Shown: positions 1 through 10,391 of the stretch, piece by piece | Layout: every line of letters starts with the position of its first letter | Numbering within the stretch: position 1 is the first letter of the stretch | Assembly (NCBI GenBank): GCA_014529385.2 | Contig: CM043946.1 | Location: 16,011,077-16,075,076, forward strand | From: Adiantum capillus-veneris | Lineage: Eukaryota; Streptophyta; Polypodiopsida; Polypodiales; Pteridaceae | DNA: 64,000 bases | Direction: 5' to 3' | The notes under the pieces: generated by a model | The model's input: the letters and a program-made list of their open reading frames with translations, nothing else | Database searches by the model: none | Told to the model about the DNA's origin: nothing | Made by a program: the position numbers and the translations under genes

Positions 1-221
1 TGTGATTTGTTTGCCGATGAGCGAGTAGCTTTTGGTGATTTTATCATTTGAGTGTAACTTGAGTTAAATGCGAGTTGTTTGTTGTTTTTCAAAAGATCGA
101 CAACCTCTTGTAGCCTCTATGCACTAGTCGAGTCAGCTTCATCCCACGGATTGACAATTATATTCGTGGTTTTCGCTACGTTTGCAATAAGATAGTAGTG
201 AGGTTAGACACCCGTCCCACA
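1..221 (+). repeat. G1 5' LTR, last 221 bases
   Basis: It aligns along its whole length with 23743-23962 and ends in CA at 220-221. By eye about one base in ten differs between the two copies, many as C/T or G/A changes, so the insertion is old. The upstream part of the LTR lies outside the window, so the 5' target duplication cannot be checked. Confidence 0.85.
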
Positions 222-246
222 TTTGATGCCACTGCCGCGGGGATTG
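222..246 (+). promoter_or_regulatory. G1 primer-binding site (tRNA-Asp-like, degenerate)
   Basis: Directly after the LTR end comes TTGATGCCACTGCCGCGGGG followed by ATTGA. Plant Tat/Athila elements commonly carry TGGCGCC-xTTGCCGGGGA-type sites matching tRNA-Asp or tRNA-Arg. The match here is partial (TGATGCC for TGGCGCC), as expected after decay. Position and shape support the call; the tRNA identity is an inference. Confidence 0.55.
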
Positions 247-2276
247 AAGAGACCTAAACTAGGGAAAAACATGAGCGTCTTGTGAAGTTATCCTTTAACT
301 TCCTCTATGATCTCATAGAGTCAAAACTTTCTTTTTAGAACCGTATAGCTTAAGATTGTCGTCTTTTGTTGTGTAGAGGTAGCTTGGAAGTAGGTTGTAC
401 TTGCTAAGTATCTTTTAGGATTGTAGGATTAGATTAGGATTTTGAGAATGATTGATGAACGAGACAAGTCTTAAGATCAAGGCTCAAAAAACCATAAAAA
501 ACAAGAAAACGAGCGTTTGTGGACACTTTCCAAAACCCCATTGCAGTAGAACCTAGGAGTAGGGTAAGTAGAATCCGAGGTGGAATCTTAGAACACTACT
601 CTCTCCAAAAGAATCAATTGTGAGTGTTTATATGAAGTTGCAGAATTTTAGATCTACGGCTAGAAATAGCACCAAAAGGTTGTCAACCACTCAATCCAAC
701 TGGGAGGTATGCTGTATGAACTAGTGGGTAAGCTCAAGGATGCATTGAGGTAAAAACTTCAAGAGTTTGCAAAAACTCAAATTATTTACTTTTTCTTGAT
801 ATTTTAGGCCAAATTAAGTTTTGACTTGACTCAAGGGCTTAAAATAGCTCATGAAAAGTCTGTCCAGTGAAAAAGATCAAAAAAGTGTTCATTTTAGGCA
901 TAAAGTAAATAATCACAATTATTTACTTTCAGCTTAAAATAGACCAAGGTTGATACCAAAGACTCTCTGCATGTGTACAAATGACTTTTGTAAAGGCCCA
1001 TGGAATTTGGATCACCAAACTGACCAAAAACTTGATAAAAACTGAATTCTGTACTGACTTTCGAGAACTTGAGTGTAAACTGGGAAACTTTTATTCAAAC
1101 AAAGTGAAACTTGACTCATAGGCTTATATTGATGTGATAAACAAGTGTACATGCTCAGTTGACCAAAAAGATGTAAAAACTTGCAAAAAATAAATAATCG
1201 TAATTATTTACATTTATCATTTTTTTAACTTTTTTTACCAATTAAGCATACCACTAGTTTTAGCATGTTATACTAAGCCCACAAATCAAATTTGGTAAGA
1301 TTTGGATCATTGGATTGAAAATTGTAGCCAAAACTTGCAAACTTAGTCTGCAAACACAAAACTGTTGACCATTTGAAAAAAAATTATCCAAACTTGATGA
1401 GACTTGGCTAGGGAGCTCAAGTTAAGCTGCTTAACAAATCTATGTAGACATTGTGCAAAAAAAGTGCACAAGAATAGCAAGAATAAGTAATCACGATTAT
1501 TTACATCTGTTATAAAATTGGACATTTTTGCACATTTGAGTATACCACAAGGTCAAGCATATCAAGTAGACTACAGAAATCAATTTTGATGAAATTTGGA
1601 TCACAAAAGTGAGACTTAAGCCAGATTCTTGAAAACTGAGTCTGCAGATACGAAACAGTTGATAACTTGAACAAATTTTGTCCAAACTTAGTAAAACTAG
1701 TCCAGAGACCTTAACAAGTTGCATACTTGGCAAATCAAGCCACAAAGTGCAAAAATCTAAGAAAAGTAAATAATTGCGATTATTTACTACTGATACATAG
1801 AGACAGACTTTTTGACTTTTAAACTTTTACAATGTTATACCAATATAATACAAGGCCACCGGCTCAATTGTTGACTCATATAGCTCGATTTGAAGTTATA
1901 CACATAGACCACTCACAATAGTTATCAAAAATTGTAAAGTCTTTGTGAAAGAATAGCTAACTTGATTAAAACTGATACAGGAATCAGGTTGCAGACAAGG
2001 ACTTGAAAGCTTGATAGAAGTTGCAATCAAGTCAAGTGGAAGAAGCTGACAACAAGTCAGTCCGTCGGATTGACAACAAGTCAATTCGACGATAAGTACT
2101 CTATCCAAGGCTTTACAAGTCTATATGAACCTTACATATGGTCGTATACTAGCAAATCAAGGCATATTTGGAGAGACCGCTAGTAGAGTATCCACCGAAG
2201 AGAGTGTGAATCAAGGCGATCACTTGCACACTATATTTGAAGAAGTCTCAGACACTTTTCAGAATCAACATCTGAA
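247..2276 (+). other. G1 untranslated leader
   Basis: About 2 kb of AT-rich sequence between the primer site and gag with no coding sequence I can support. The first 520 bases show nothing recognisable; 779-1790 holds the palindrome-bearing repeat array described separately. Confidence 0.6.
779..1790 (+). repeat. Leader array of diverged ~285-bp tandem repeats with a palindrome
   Basis: Near-palindromes of the form GTAAATAATC-NN-GATTATTTAC occur at 902-930, 1191-1212, 1485-1505 and 1763-1788, with a half site near 783. Spacing is 289, 294 and 278 bases. Sequence between the palindromes also aligns unit to unit: each has 'tttggatca', a 'gtctgcaRAYacRaaac' stretch, 'gttgaYnAnttgaa' and 'tccaaactt' in the same order. 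The same unit type occurs again at 18780-19357, far downstream in the same element. Confidence 0.75.
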
Positions 2277-4461
2277 ATGTCTTCCTATTCAACTCATTTA
2301 GAAACCGGAACGACAGTGCGATATAAGCACATACTCTCTTTTTATAAGACTAATCGCCATGGAGCTCAGGTTTACTTGGATCCTAATAAAGAGTATGCCA
2401 CTCGCACTGATGACCAGGACATAGAGTTTGAAGAGGAAATCATGGCAAACAAACAACGAGAAATGTACATGGATAAAAATGGAACTCATTATTTACAAGT
2501 TGAAAACCCTTACGTGATAGACAAATGGGGGTTAGAACTAAATATCATAATTCAAGATATGACAGCAAAAGAAGGACCACTAACTTTAGAAATTGAGGGA
2601 TACGATCAAGTTGGTTTGAAGACTTTGAAACGGCTTAGCAGGGATAATCCTAGGATTGGAGTCTATTGTTGGAAGGATAGAAATGTCAAAGATCTTCTAT
2701 GGACTTCTCCTGCCAAATTAGGACAATTAACGTCCATGAAGATCATCTATCTCTTCAAAATCAAAGACAAGGGTTCAACAGATCTACCAACCTACCTATT
2801 TAGGGATTGTTATAACAATAACTTTGTTATGATGACTCCCGAGGAGGTGGAACAAACCAAGTACCAAGGGTACTCCATAAGGGATTGGATATTGGACCAA
2901 GGACCAGAAACTATTTCAAGACATGAACTTCACAAGAGATCTTTTGAAAGCAATGTTAAGAAACCAGAAACTACCTCATCACGAAGAAAACCAGGTGACA
3001 CTAAAGCCAGTCCAGGGCTACATGACTCACTATTTCTAACAGACTGGTTTGAAGGACTCGGAACAGAACCAATTGCCAGGAGACCGGGAGTTGAACCAAA
3101 TAGACGTGTCAAACCAGCTGATTTTCAAAAACGAGTCAAAAAATACAGTGGATCTGGGGATCCATATGACCACTTAGCAAGATTTAAGCAAGTGTTAAGA
3201 GCAGAACGTATATTTGATTTTCATACTCAATTCAGGGGTTTGGAATGACCTCAACCCGTGTTGGGGTCATCAATCTCCATATCCTGGACATAATGTAGTA
3301 CCTGTAAAGTACATGCATTTAGAGGGAGTCATAGATGAACAAGCACTAGTGCCTATTACACCCTATGTTGAGCCTAGTCCATCTACAGTAATGGTAGAAG
3401 AAGATTGTATAATTCACATTCACCACCAATGGAAGAACCCGTGACTTATACTACACCAGAGCTTGCACCAATGTATTATTTAGCTAATCAAGGTGTTAGA
3501 CCTCCGATGGTAAGACCCATGATTAAGCCAAGAACTAAAAACTGTCATAATTGTGATGCAGATGATCATTGGAAAAATGAATGCCTAGAGCCTAACAAGA
3601 ACATTAAGCCAATTGAAGCTTATTGCATGCAATGTTGCAAAAAGGGAGGATACTTCCTTGAAGATTGTCCAAAAAATCCTTTAAATAAGGGTAAAACAGT
3701 AATGAAGATAGTCCAAGTGATACCTAGTAGCTTATCCAAGAGTGAATCGATTGTTCCAATCAAGGTAATCACCAGAGGCCAGGCTAAGAAAAAGAAACAT
3801 AACTCCTCTGATGATTCGGAGAATACTAAAATTTTCTCTCAAAAGACCAAAAGAAGGAGAAGCAAAGGTATGAGATGAGAAAACAGAAACAAAGGGTTGA
3901 ACTCGAGGAGAAAGCAAAGAAACTATTCCAGGAAAAGGTGAAAGAAACTGGAAGTGAAATCAAGGAAACCACTGTGAAATCTGGAGGATCAATTTTGGTA
4001 GACAAAATTTTTGAGCCTATTAATGCAACCTTCGAAGCTTACCAAGCGGGACTTAAAGTAGGCCAAAACATGGAAAACAAATGGAAAAACTATCCTTCTC
4101 CAGATATGTAAGCAGCTAAGCTTGAAGCTTATCAAATTTGGTAAGAATTACTCAAGAGATGTTGGAAAACCAAAAACCCATGCTTGAGAGTATGGAAAAA
4201 CGTGAAGAGCTTGTGGTAGGAACCAATAAAGAAAAATCCGAAGTGGTAGTAGAACCCCACCTTGAAACAAAAGAGCCAGAACTTATAGTGCCTGATAGCA
4301 AAGATGCCTTCGACAGAATTCCATTCGTAGAAGAAGACTGGCCAGGACACTTTTGGAGAAAATTTAGAGAGATTAATGATGGGAGTCTAACTCTGAAGTT
4401 AGCTCCTATAGAGGAAGTTTGGTTAGACAATCTACCTCCTGATTTGGATATGGATGTATAA
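2277..4461 (+). pseudogene. G1 gag remnant with zinc knuckles
   Basis: The 323-residue first ORF (2277-3248) ends with SGSGDPYDHLARFKQ, which resembles the start of the Retrotrans_gag core, and then stops, so most of the core domain is missing. A second frame (3405-3878) carries one good CCHC knuckle, CHNCDADDHWKNEC, at about 3541-3582 and a second Cys-rich copy, CMQCCKKGGYFLEDC, in which the histidine is lost. Lysine/glutamate-rich frames at 3875-4111 and 4138-4461 follow. Gag would coat the element RNA. It cannot be made intact here because of stops and shifts. Confidence 0.65.
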
Positions 4462-4749
4462 TCCTTATATGGGGATTGCGGATCTAAAGCTTCAGGAATG
4501 TCTAAACCATTGACTTTGAAACACTACCCTCTTACTTAGAAGATAACGAAGATGAATCCATAGTGTGTAAAACCACTCAGATAAAGAGAGCGCAACAAAC
4601 CCTAGAAGTAGACAACATCCATTCAATCATGTCTACACACATTCACTGCACTCTTACTTTAGGAGAACTGTTAAAAATCATACCATATATGGAACGACCT
4701 ACAGAAAACTCTAGAGAGGATGGGAATAATATGACTAATCACAAAAAAT

Positions 4750-5247
4750 TTGGCAAAATTGAAACACGAACGGGATAACAAAGAGATTAGATATGTTCCA
4801 ATGAACAAAGTCGGAGAATACTACAAAGGGGAAGAAGGAAACACAACCCTTCCAGTCACATATACTGATATCAAAACCATGGCAATACTGGATAGTGCGG
4901 CAAGCATAGCCATAGCCACGAAAGCAGTATGGGAATCCTGGGGGCAAAAAGCCATTAGACAAACTCAAATGAAATTGCAATTGGCTGATGGACACATCGA
5001 AAGACCCTTAGGACTGCTCAAAAAAGTGATAGTTAATTCATGTGGATTGATTATCAACACACTTTTGCAATAGTGGACTTTGGAAAGAAAATTTTGAAAT
5101 CATCTTGGGAAGACCTTTCATGCAACAAGTACAACTTATCCAGGATTGGGAAAACAATTATCTGTACTTGAAGCAAGTGGGATCAATAACAAGGGTTAAT
5201 CTAAAAGATCACACTTATCAAGATGTCATAAAAATGCCCGCATAAGA
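4750..5247 (+). pseudogene. G1 aspartic protease 1 (catalytic Gly replaced)
   Basis: The frame contains AILDSAASIAI (Asp codon at 4891), a position and context typical of a retropepsin active-site strand. The usual DSG/DTG reads D-S-A here. LQLADGHIERPLG follows, as in Athila/Tat proteases. A shift near 5070 then leads to IILGRPFMQQ, the conserved second signature. Loss of the glycine plus the frameshift makes activity unlikely. It sits where the gag-pol protease is expected, between the zinc knuckles and RT. Confidence 0.7.
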
Positions 5248-6306
5248 ATTTGATTCACTCTCTTCGGTTGAAACTAAGCTTCCATCTTGGTTGAACAAAG
5301 ATACACCTATTTGGATGTGCGGAGCCTCAGAAAACGGGAGCTTAAAACGAGAAGAATGTATCTTAGAAAGGGATTGCACATATGAAGCTTATGTACCTGA
5401 ACCCTTCCAAAGCATTTGTTTGAGCCATTTGAATGGACTCAAAGTTTGGCAACAATGGATGCATGTGTAAATACGTCTATGTCTACTCAATTTTGCAATG
5501 AGGACGGCTATGACATAATTTCCATACAGATGATCTCAACCTTGCACACGGAAGACAAAATTCAAGAATCCAAGGACTTGATGATAGCTCAACAAGTCTT
5601 TTCAGACCTCTACTATGATGCAACAGATGAGTTAGAAGAACATTCAGCTACCTCAGATGATTCGGGGTCAGAAAAAGAACGTGTGAGAGCTAAGTTACTC
5701 ATGAAAGGAGGAGAGGAAAAGTTTTTTGACTTTCCAAACTAGAAACCAAGAAGACAAAAATGGTATACAAGAAAAAAAGGCACAAGAAACTTGAAAGCTA
5801 GACCTATGCCATCAGTCTCCAGTAGAACACAATTTTTTATGCAGATAGATGCACATGATTGTGTCAAGGACAAAATCACTAGTAGATATCCTTTAAACAA
5901 AAAGCAAAAAGTATCGAAAACATTGAAAAGAACGAGAAAGGAAACTCAAGCAAAACCTAAATACCAGGACAAGGATTCAACCATGACACGAGTTGAACGG
6001 AGAAAGAAATATCAAGAGTTGAAAAGCTCTAAAGGAGATATATACAACTGAAATGGAAACCATTGAGGAGCAAGGTAAAGATGTAATGAGTGTTCCATCC
6101 CATTACAAGAAATATACTCTCCAGAACCAAAGAATCATAGTCGAACAACATGTCAGGGAACTACGAAAAAAGGGGGAGTTCTACGAAAGACCTGAAAAGG
6201 CAAAAAAGATAGATCTGGGTGAACCGGGAGAAGAGCCTAGACCTGCCTACATTGCAAATGACCTGACGAAAGAAGAAGAAGAGCTCTTGTTAGGTTTACT
6301 GAAATA
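5248..6306 (+). pseudogene. G1 spacer ORFs between PR1 and RT
   Basis: Three short frames (5416-5742, 5791-6051, 6053-6307) rich in charged residues lie between the protease and RT. The last one ends ...DLTKEEEELLLGLLK and runs into 'DIFAWFYKGLKGVDP' in the next frame, which is the usual run-up to a plant Ty3 RT. No enzymatic motif was seen in the first two. They look like broken pieces of one pol reading frame. Confidence 0.5.
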
Positions 6307-6844
6307 ATACCGAGATATCTTTGCTTGGTTTTATAAGGGTCTCAAGGGTGTTGATCCAAAAATCTGTAAACATACCATACCCATGAGAGATGATGCAAAA
6401 CCAAGCACACAAAGTCCATACACTTATAATGAAACATTTTCCAGGAAGATCAAAGAGAGATAGAAAAGCTAAAGGAGGTCGAATTCATCTATGAAATTGA
6501 ACACACAGATTGGGTGTCTCCAATTGTGGTAGTCCCCAAGAAAAATGAAAAATTAAGGGTGTGTGTCAATCTCAAGAAAGTGAATGCAACTACCATCATA
6601 GACAACTTTCCTCTTCCAATCATCGAGCATGTTATAGAACGAGTTACAGGAAAAGAAGCTTACAGCTTTTTAGATGGCTTTTCAGGATACAATAACCTTT
6701 GGTTGACCCCAAAGATCATCATAAAACTGCCTTTGCAACTGAATGGGGTATTTTTGCCTATCGTGTCATGCCTTTTGGGTTAACTAATGCTCCTGTCACC
6801 TTCCAAAGATTGTCGAGCCACACTTTTAAAGAATATCTTTAGTT
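6307..6844 (+). pseudogene. G1 reverse transcriptase, N-terminal half only
   Basis: SPIVVVPKKNEKLRVCVNLK, then NFPLPIIEHVIERV and FLDGFSGYN are the fingers and first palm motifs of a Ty3 RT, including the first catalytic Asp. After a shift, 'FAYRVMPFGLTNAPVTFQRL' is readable around 6750-6810. The frame then jumps at about 6815-6845 to KKGTTHQRADHLSR, which normally lies after RNase H. The YxDD palm motif, thumb, connection and RNase H are therefore missing. The copy cannot encode an active RT. Confidence 0.75.
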
Positions 6845-7490
6845 GTGAAAAAGGGCACCACTCATCAAAGAGCAGATCATTTGTCAAGGATTGTTTTAGG
6901 AGAACCACCAAAGGGAGTATATGATGATCTACCAGATGCATATTTGTTCTCCATGGAAATGATACCTCGATGGTCGAAAAACATGGTATCATTGATGACC
7001 ATAGCTCAGGTGGATTCGCAAATACCACTTTCTATTACAACTAGATTAATTGAGCAATTGCCTATGTATCAATTACTAGTTGGAAGGTTGTACAAAAGAA
7101 ATTGAGATTGGAATATTGATTTTATGCATTAATCCTGAGGAGAAAACCCAATACCTAAGTCAAGCACATATTACCATAGTAGGACTTCACTTTGCGGAAG
7201 ACCAAACTATGCGACGAATCTTGAGACTTGGAGTATTTTGGTCAACTATGAGGAGGGATGCTCACTTATTTGTAAAACAATGTCCTCAATGTCATAAACA
7301 AGCACCCATATCCCATGTGACATTGTTTCAAATATCACTTGTTCCTAAGCGGAGTAACTATCTAGTTACTTACTCATCAAGTCAAACATTTCCTGAGGAT
7401 ATGAGTAAACACCTTCAAAGAGAAATTGAAATTGAAGTAAGAGACTATGCTCTTATTGGAAACCAATTGTATCAGGTATCGGAGAGGTGA
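6845..7490 (+). pseudogene. G1 pol: post-RNase H linker and first integrase HHCC module
   Basis: The frame at 6845-7105 begins with the tether HQRADHLSR and continues to YQLLVGRLYKRN. The next frame (7080-7490) holds H-x6-H-x30-C-x2-C at 7167-7292 (AHITIVGLHF ... KQCPQCHK), a complete integrase zinc-binding module. It is followed by a linker ending YALIGNQLYQVSER. No integrase core follows directly; instead a second HHCC module comes next. This first module looks structurally complete apart from the frame changes. Confidence 0.7.
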
Positions 7491-7500
7491 GGAATAACAT

Positions 7501-8208
7501 TTGCTTCTTTCTACAAATGAAGACGAATATATTCCCATTATAGAACAAGCACATATTGGATTAGATGGAGGTCACTTTTCTAGTGAAACCACCGCAAAAG
7601 CAATCTTAATGGCAGGCATATGGTGGCCAACACTTTTTGCAGATGCCAAGGAATATGTTCAAAAGTGTGATGTATGTCAACTAGCTAAAATGCCAACCCG
7701 TGTAGATAGCATGCCCTTAAGACCAATGATGGGGGCTAGAGCTTTTGCAAAATGAGGTATAGACTTTTTTGGGCCAATACAACCATCTGCTTATAGAACC
7801 CAAGCTCAATATATCATTGTAGCTACGGACTATTTGACTAAGTGGACAAAGGCTAACGCTAGTCAAAAGAATGATGCCAGAACCACAACCGCATTCTTAT
7901 ATGAGTATATGTTCACAAGATATGGATTGCCAATAGAAATTGTCAATGATAGGGGAACTCATTTCCTCAATGAGGTAATTGAGTATCTACTTAATGAGTT
8001 TATGATCATCCATAACAAATCGGCTCCCTATCACCCACAAGCAAATGGACAAGCTGAGCATACGAATAAATATCTTAGCTCAATATTAACTAAAGTGGTT
8101 AGTTTAGGACAGACAGATTGGAAGATGAATCTCTATGCCTCTCGATGGGCTTATCAAGTTTCATTCAAGACAACTTTAAATGTTGCACCCTTTAACCTTG
8201 TTTAAGGT
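7501..8208 (+). pseudogene. G1 integrase: second HHCC module and DDE core
   Basis: The second zinc module is at 7552-7677 (AHIGLDGGHF ... QKCDVCQLAK), with exactly the same H-x6-H-x30-C-x2-C spacing as the first. One stop at 7753-7755 precedes GIDFFGP, the first catalytic Asp. The frame 7834-8205 carries VNDRGTHF (second Asp) and NGQAEHTNK (Glu), the D,D-35-E pattern of retroviral integrases. The enzyme would insert element cDNA. A single stop separates the zinc module and the core. Confidence 0.8.
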
Positions 8209-8239
8209 CTTGATGCCATACTGCCAATAGAATTTCCTA

Positions 8240-9130
8240 TTGCCGACATTAAGGGTAGCTAAGGATCTTGAGTGGACTGGACATGAATTGTCAGAGAGAC
8301 ATGAAGAATTAGAAAATCTTGATGAGCAAAGGCTAACTGTTGTAGCTCACATCGATGCACAAAAGAGAAAACAAAAACAGTTTTTTGATTCCCATCTAGT
8401 TACAAAAATCTTCAAAAAAGGGGACTTAGTTTTAGTCTATTCCCTTAAGCAACACATTCCCAAGTTTAAGAAAAAGAAAAACGGACTGTTTATAATTGAA
8501 GATGTATCTCCAAGTGGAGCAGTTAAGTTGTCCACCCTCGATGGTGAATCAATGGCTAATTGGATTAGTGAATGCCCACTAACCAATGAATTGCTAGAAA
8601 AGATGCATGCAACAAAGCAAAGAAAGAAAAAACTACAACAGGTCATTGATGAAGCCCAAGAGGAAGCTCGACTTCGAATACTCAAAAGGAAAGCTGCTCT
8701 CAAAGATCAACAAATACCTATTCCCATCAACACTATGGAACTAGATGATCGACTATGGGAATTAAAGAAAGATGTAGTGTCAACTGATAATGAATGGTTA
8801 TATGGAATGGACCTTCCCATCAAAGTATTGTTGAACAATCATAGCACAAATGCAATGGTCGATACAGGAGCTCGAGTAAATGCAGTCAGTTATTCCACGT
8901 ACAGGAAAGCAACAAGTCAGTCCTTGAAAACAGAAATATTGACTATTAAAGGATGCAACAAGAACTCAACACCGACACTGGGAGTAGTCAACTTAAGTGT
9001 GATAGTACATGGATGTTCATGCCCTCATCAGTTTGTATGTTTATCAGATGAACACATGAATGAAACAATGATTCTTGGAATCTCATGGATGCAGACTTAC
9101 AAGGCAGTACCAGATTGGGATACCAACTAG
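8240..9130 (+). CDS. G1 integrase C-terminus fused to a second aspartic-protease domain (PR2)
   Basis: This 296-residue open frame begins with the integrase C-terminal domain: FKKGDLVLVYSLKQHIPKFK, then NGLFIIEDVSPSGAVKLSTL, as in Tat/Athila integrases. A charged helical linker (roughly residues 105-155) follows. The last ~100 residues look like a retropepsin: VLLNNHSTNAMVDTGARVNA with a canonical Asp-Thr-Gly (codons 8861-8869) and MILGISWMQ, the second ILG signature (about 9068-9094). Ty3 elements normally have one protease, upstream of RT. Here a second one, with a better active site than PR1, lies at the pol C-terminus in the same frame as the integrase tail. No start needs to be assumed, since this is the tail of pol. 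Confidence 0.7.
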   Translation: MPTLRVAKDLEWTGHELSERHEELENLDEQRLTVVAHIDAQKRKQKQFFDSHLVTKIFKKGDLVLVYSLKQHIPKFKKKKNGLFIIEDVSPSGAVKLSTLDGESMANWISECPLTNELLEKMHATKQRKKKLQQVIDEAQEEARLRILKRKAALKDQQIPIPINTMELDDRLWELKKDVVSTDNEWLYGMDLPIKVLLNNHSTNAMVDTGARVNAVSYSTYRKATSQSLKTEILTIKGCNKNSTPTLGVVNLSVIVHGCSCPHQFVCLSDEHMNETMILGISWMQTYKAVPDWDTN

Positions 9131-9766
9131 CTCAATCTATCACCTAAAGGCGGACAACTCATTGTTCCAATTGCACCAAGCAAAGAGGAATGGAAAGGAG
9201 GTTACTAGCAAAGCAAACCATGAACCAAAAAGCACAACTTAAGGACAAGTCGATTCAAATTTGGATGCCCAAAACATCATCCACAATACCAAAGATAGTT
9301 CCAAGGTTCAAAACTCAAAGAAGACCATCTTCGAGCAAGGAACCTAAAATAAAATGTATTTGGAAGAAAAAGGAGCACTCATCTTCTCCGCAAACCGGAA
9401 AATCGATGAAGCAATGGAGAGTTAAGTCTCAGACGACTCAACCACAACATTTTGACCAAGACAAACCAAGATACCAATGGCGGGTAAAGGATCGACAACA
9501 ACCATTAGTGATACCAACAGCTCAGGAAATCAGCGTGACAAAGCATCCTAATGGTACAATAAAGCAAAGAGCACACAAGCTACAAGGCTTGCTCTTTGGA
9601 AGACAGCACAAAGAAACCTCGACATAAAAAACCCTTGATTTAATTACTCAAAACCCAACTCTTGTACATCATAATGGTTTTAACTGCATTGGTCTTCAAA
9701 GCATAGTAGAGACAATCAAGGCTATGCATAGACACGATTGTTCAACCCATGTACACAGTCGTCCCA
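9131..9766 (+). pseudogene. G1 basic Arg/Lys/Gln-rich ORF and flank up to CACTA
   Basis: After the stop at 9130 the sequence stays readable as a 145-residue basic frame (9190-9627), with repeated KxKxxW and QWRVK motifs and no cysteine pattern. It may be a continuation of the polyprotein tail or a small nucleic-acid-binding ORF. I do not recognise it. The last ~140 bases before the CACTA insertion are non-coding. Confidence 0.4.
9764..9766. repeat. CACTA target-site duplication, left copy (CCA)
   Basis: CCA directly before the left terminal repeat; it matches CCA at 17369-17371 directly after the right one. Confidence 0.9.
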
Positions 9767-9783
9767 CACTACAAGAGGCTCTT

Positions 9784-9832
9784 CACATTAGCGACGCTCA
9801 CACAGCGACGCTTATAGCGACGCTCATAGCGA
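9784..9832 (+). repeat. CACTA 5' subterminal AGCGACGC repeats
   Basis: Four exact copies of AGCGACGC spaced about 10-14 bases apart, beginning 17 bases inside the left end. In En/Spm elements such short subterminal repeats bind the element's own TNPA-type protein. Here the motif differs from that of En/Spm, and its role is inferred from position. Confidence 0.8.
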
Positions 9833-9926
9833 CGCCAGCTGGGGTAAAAAAAATAACCGAGCGCGCCCAAAAACTCAGATCTCAGATCTGAGTTTTTCGG
9901 CGCCCTCAAGCAAAGAGCAGGTAACG

Positions 9927-10117
9927 CTCTCCCTCACTCTCTCTCTCTCTCTCTCTCTCTTTTTCTTTTACACACACACACACACACACACACACGAGGA
10001 GAGGAAGGAGAGCCAGGTATGCTCCTTCCCTCTCCTCATTCTCATGTTCCCTTCCCCTCTTTCTCTCTCCCTCGCTCTCTCTCTCACACACACACATACA
10101 GACACACACATAGTATT

Positions 10118-10159
<42 letters not shown>

Positions 10160-10168
10160 TGCAAAAAC
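9927..10168 (+). repeat. CT, CA and GA microsatellites in the CACTA 5' region
   Basis: Runs of CT at about 9930-9962, CA at about 9969-9995, then mixed CT/CA and GA runs (about 10127-10160). The long 'proteins' predicted across here are simple-repeat translations and not genes. Confidence 0.85.
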
Positions 10169-10199
10169 GCACACACATACATAAACAAAGAATGCACAC

Positions 10200-10385
10200 A
10201 CACATTGAGAGAGAAAAAGAGAGAGAGAGCATGCATAAACAAAAAACGCACGCATTGAGAGAGGAAAAGAGAGAGAGAACATGCATAAACAAAAAACGCA
10301 CACATTGAGAGAGGAAAAGAGAAAGAAAACATGCATACGATCCAAAAAAACGCACACACATTGAGAGAGAAAGAAAGAGAAACTA
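10200..10385 (+). repeat. ~50-bp minisatellite in the CACTA 5' region
   Basis: The unit begins CATTGAGAGAGgAAAAGAG and continues ACATGCATAAACAAAAAACG. Unit starts are at 10203, 10253, 10303 and 10359, so periods are 50, 50 and 56 bases. Confidence 0.75.
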
Positions 10386-10391
10386 AGGGAG

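Noticed and set aside
9906-10361. Long open frames of Ser/Leu/Phe or His/Thr on both strands
   Set aside because: They are translations of CT, GA and CA microsatellites and a 50-bp minisatellite.
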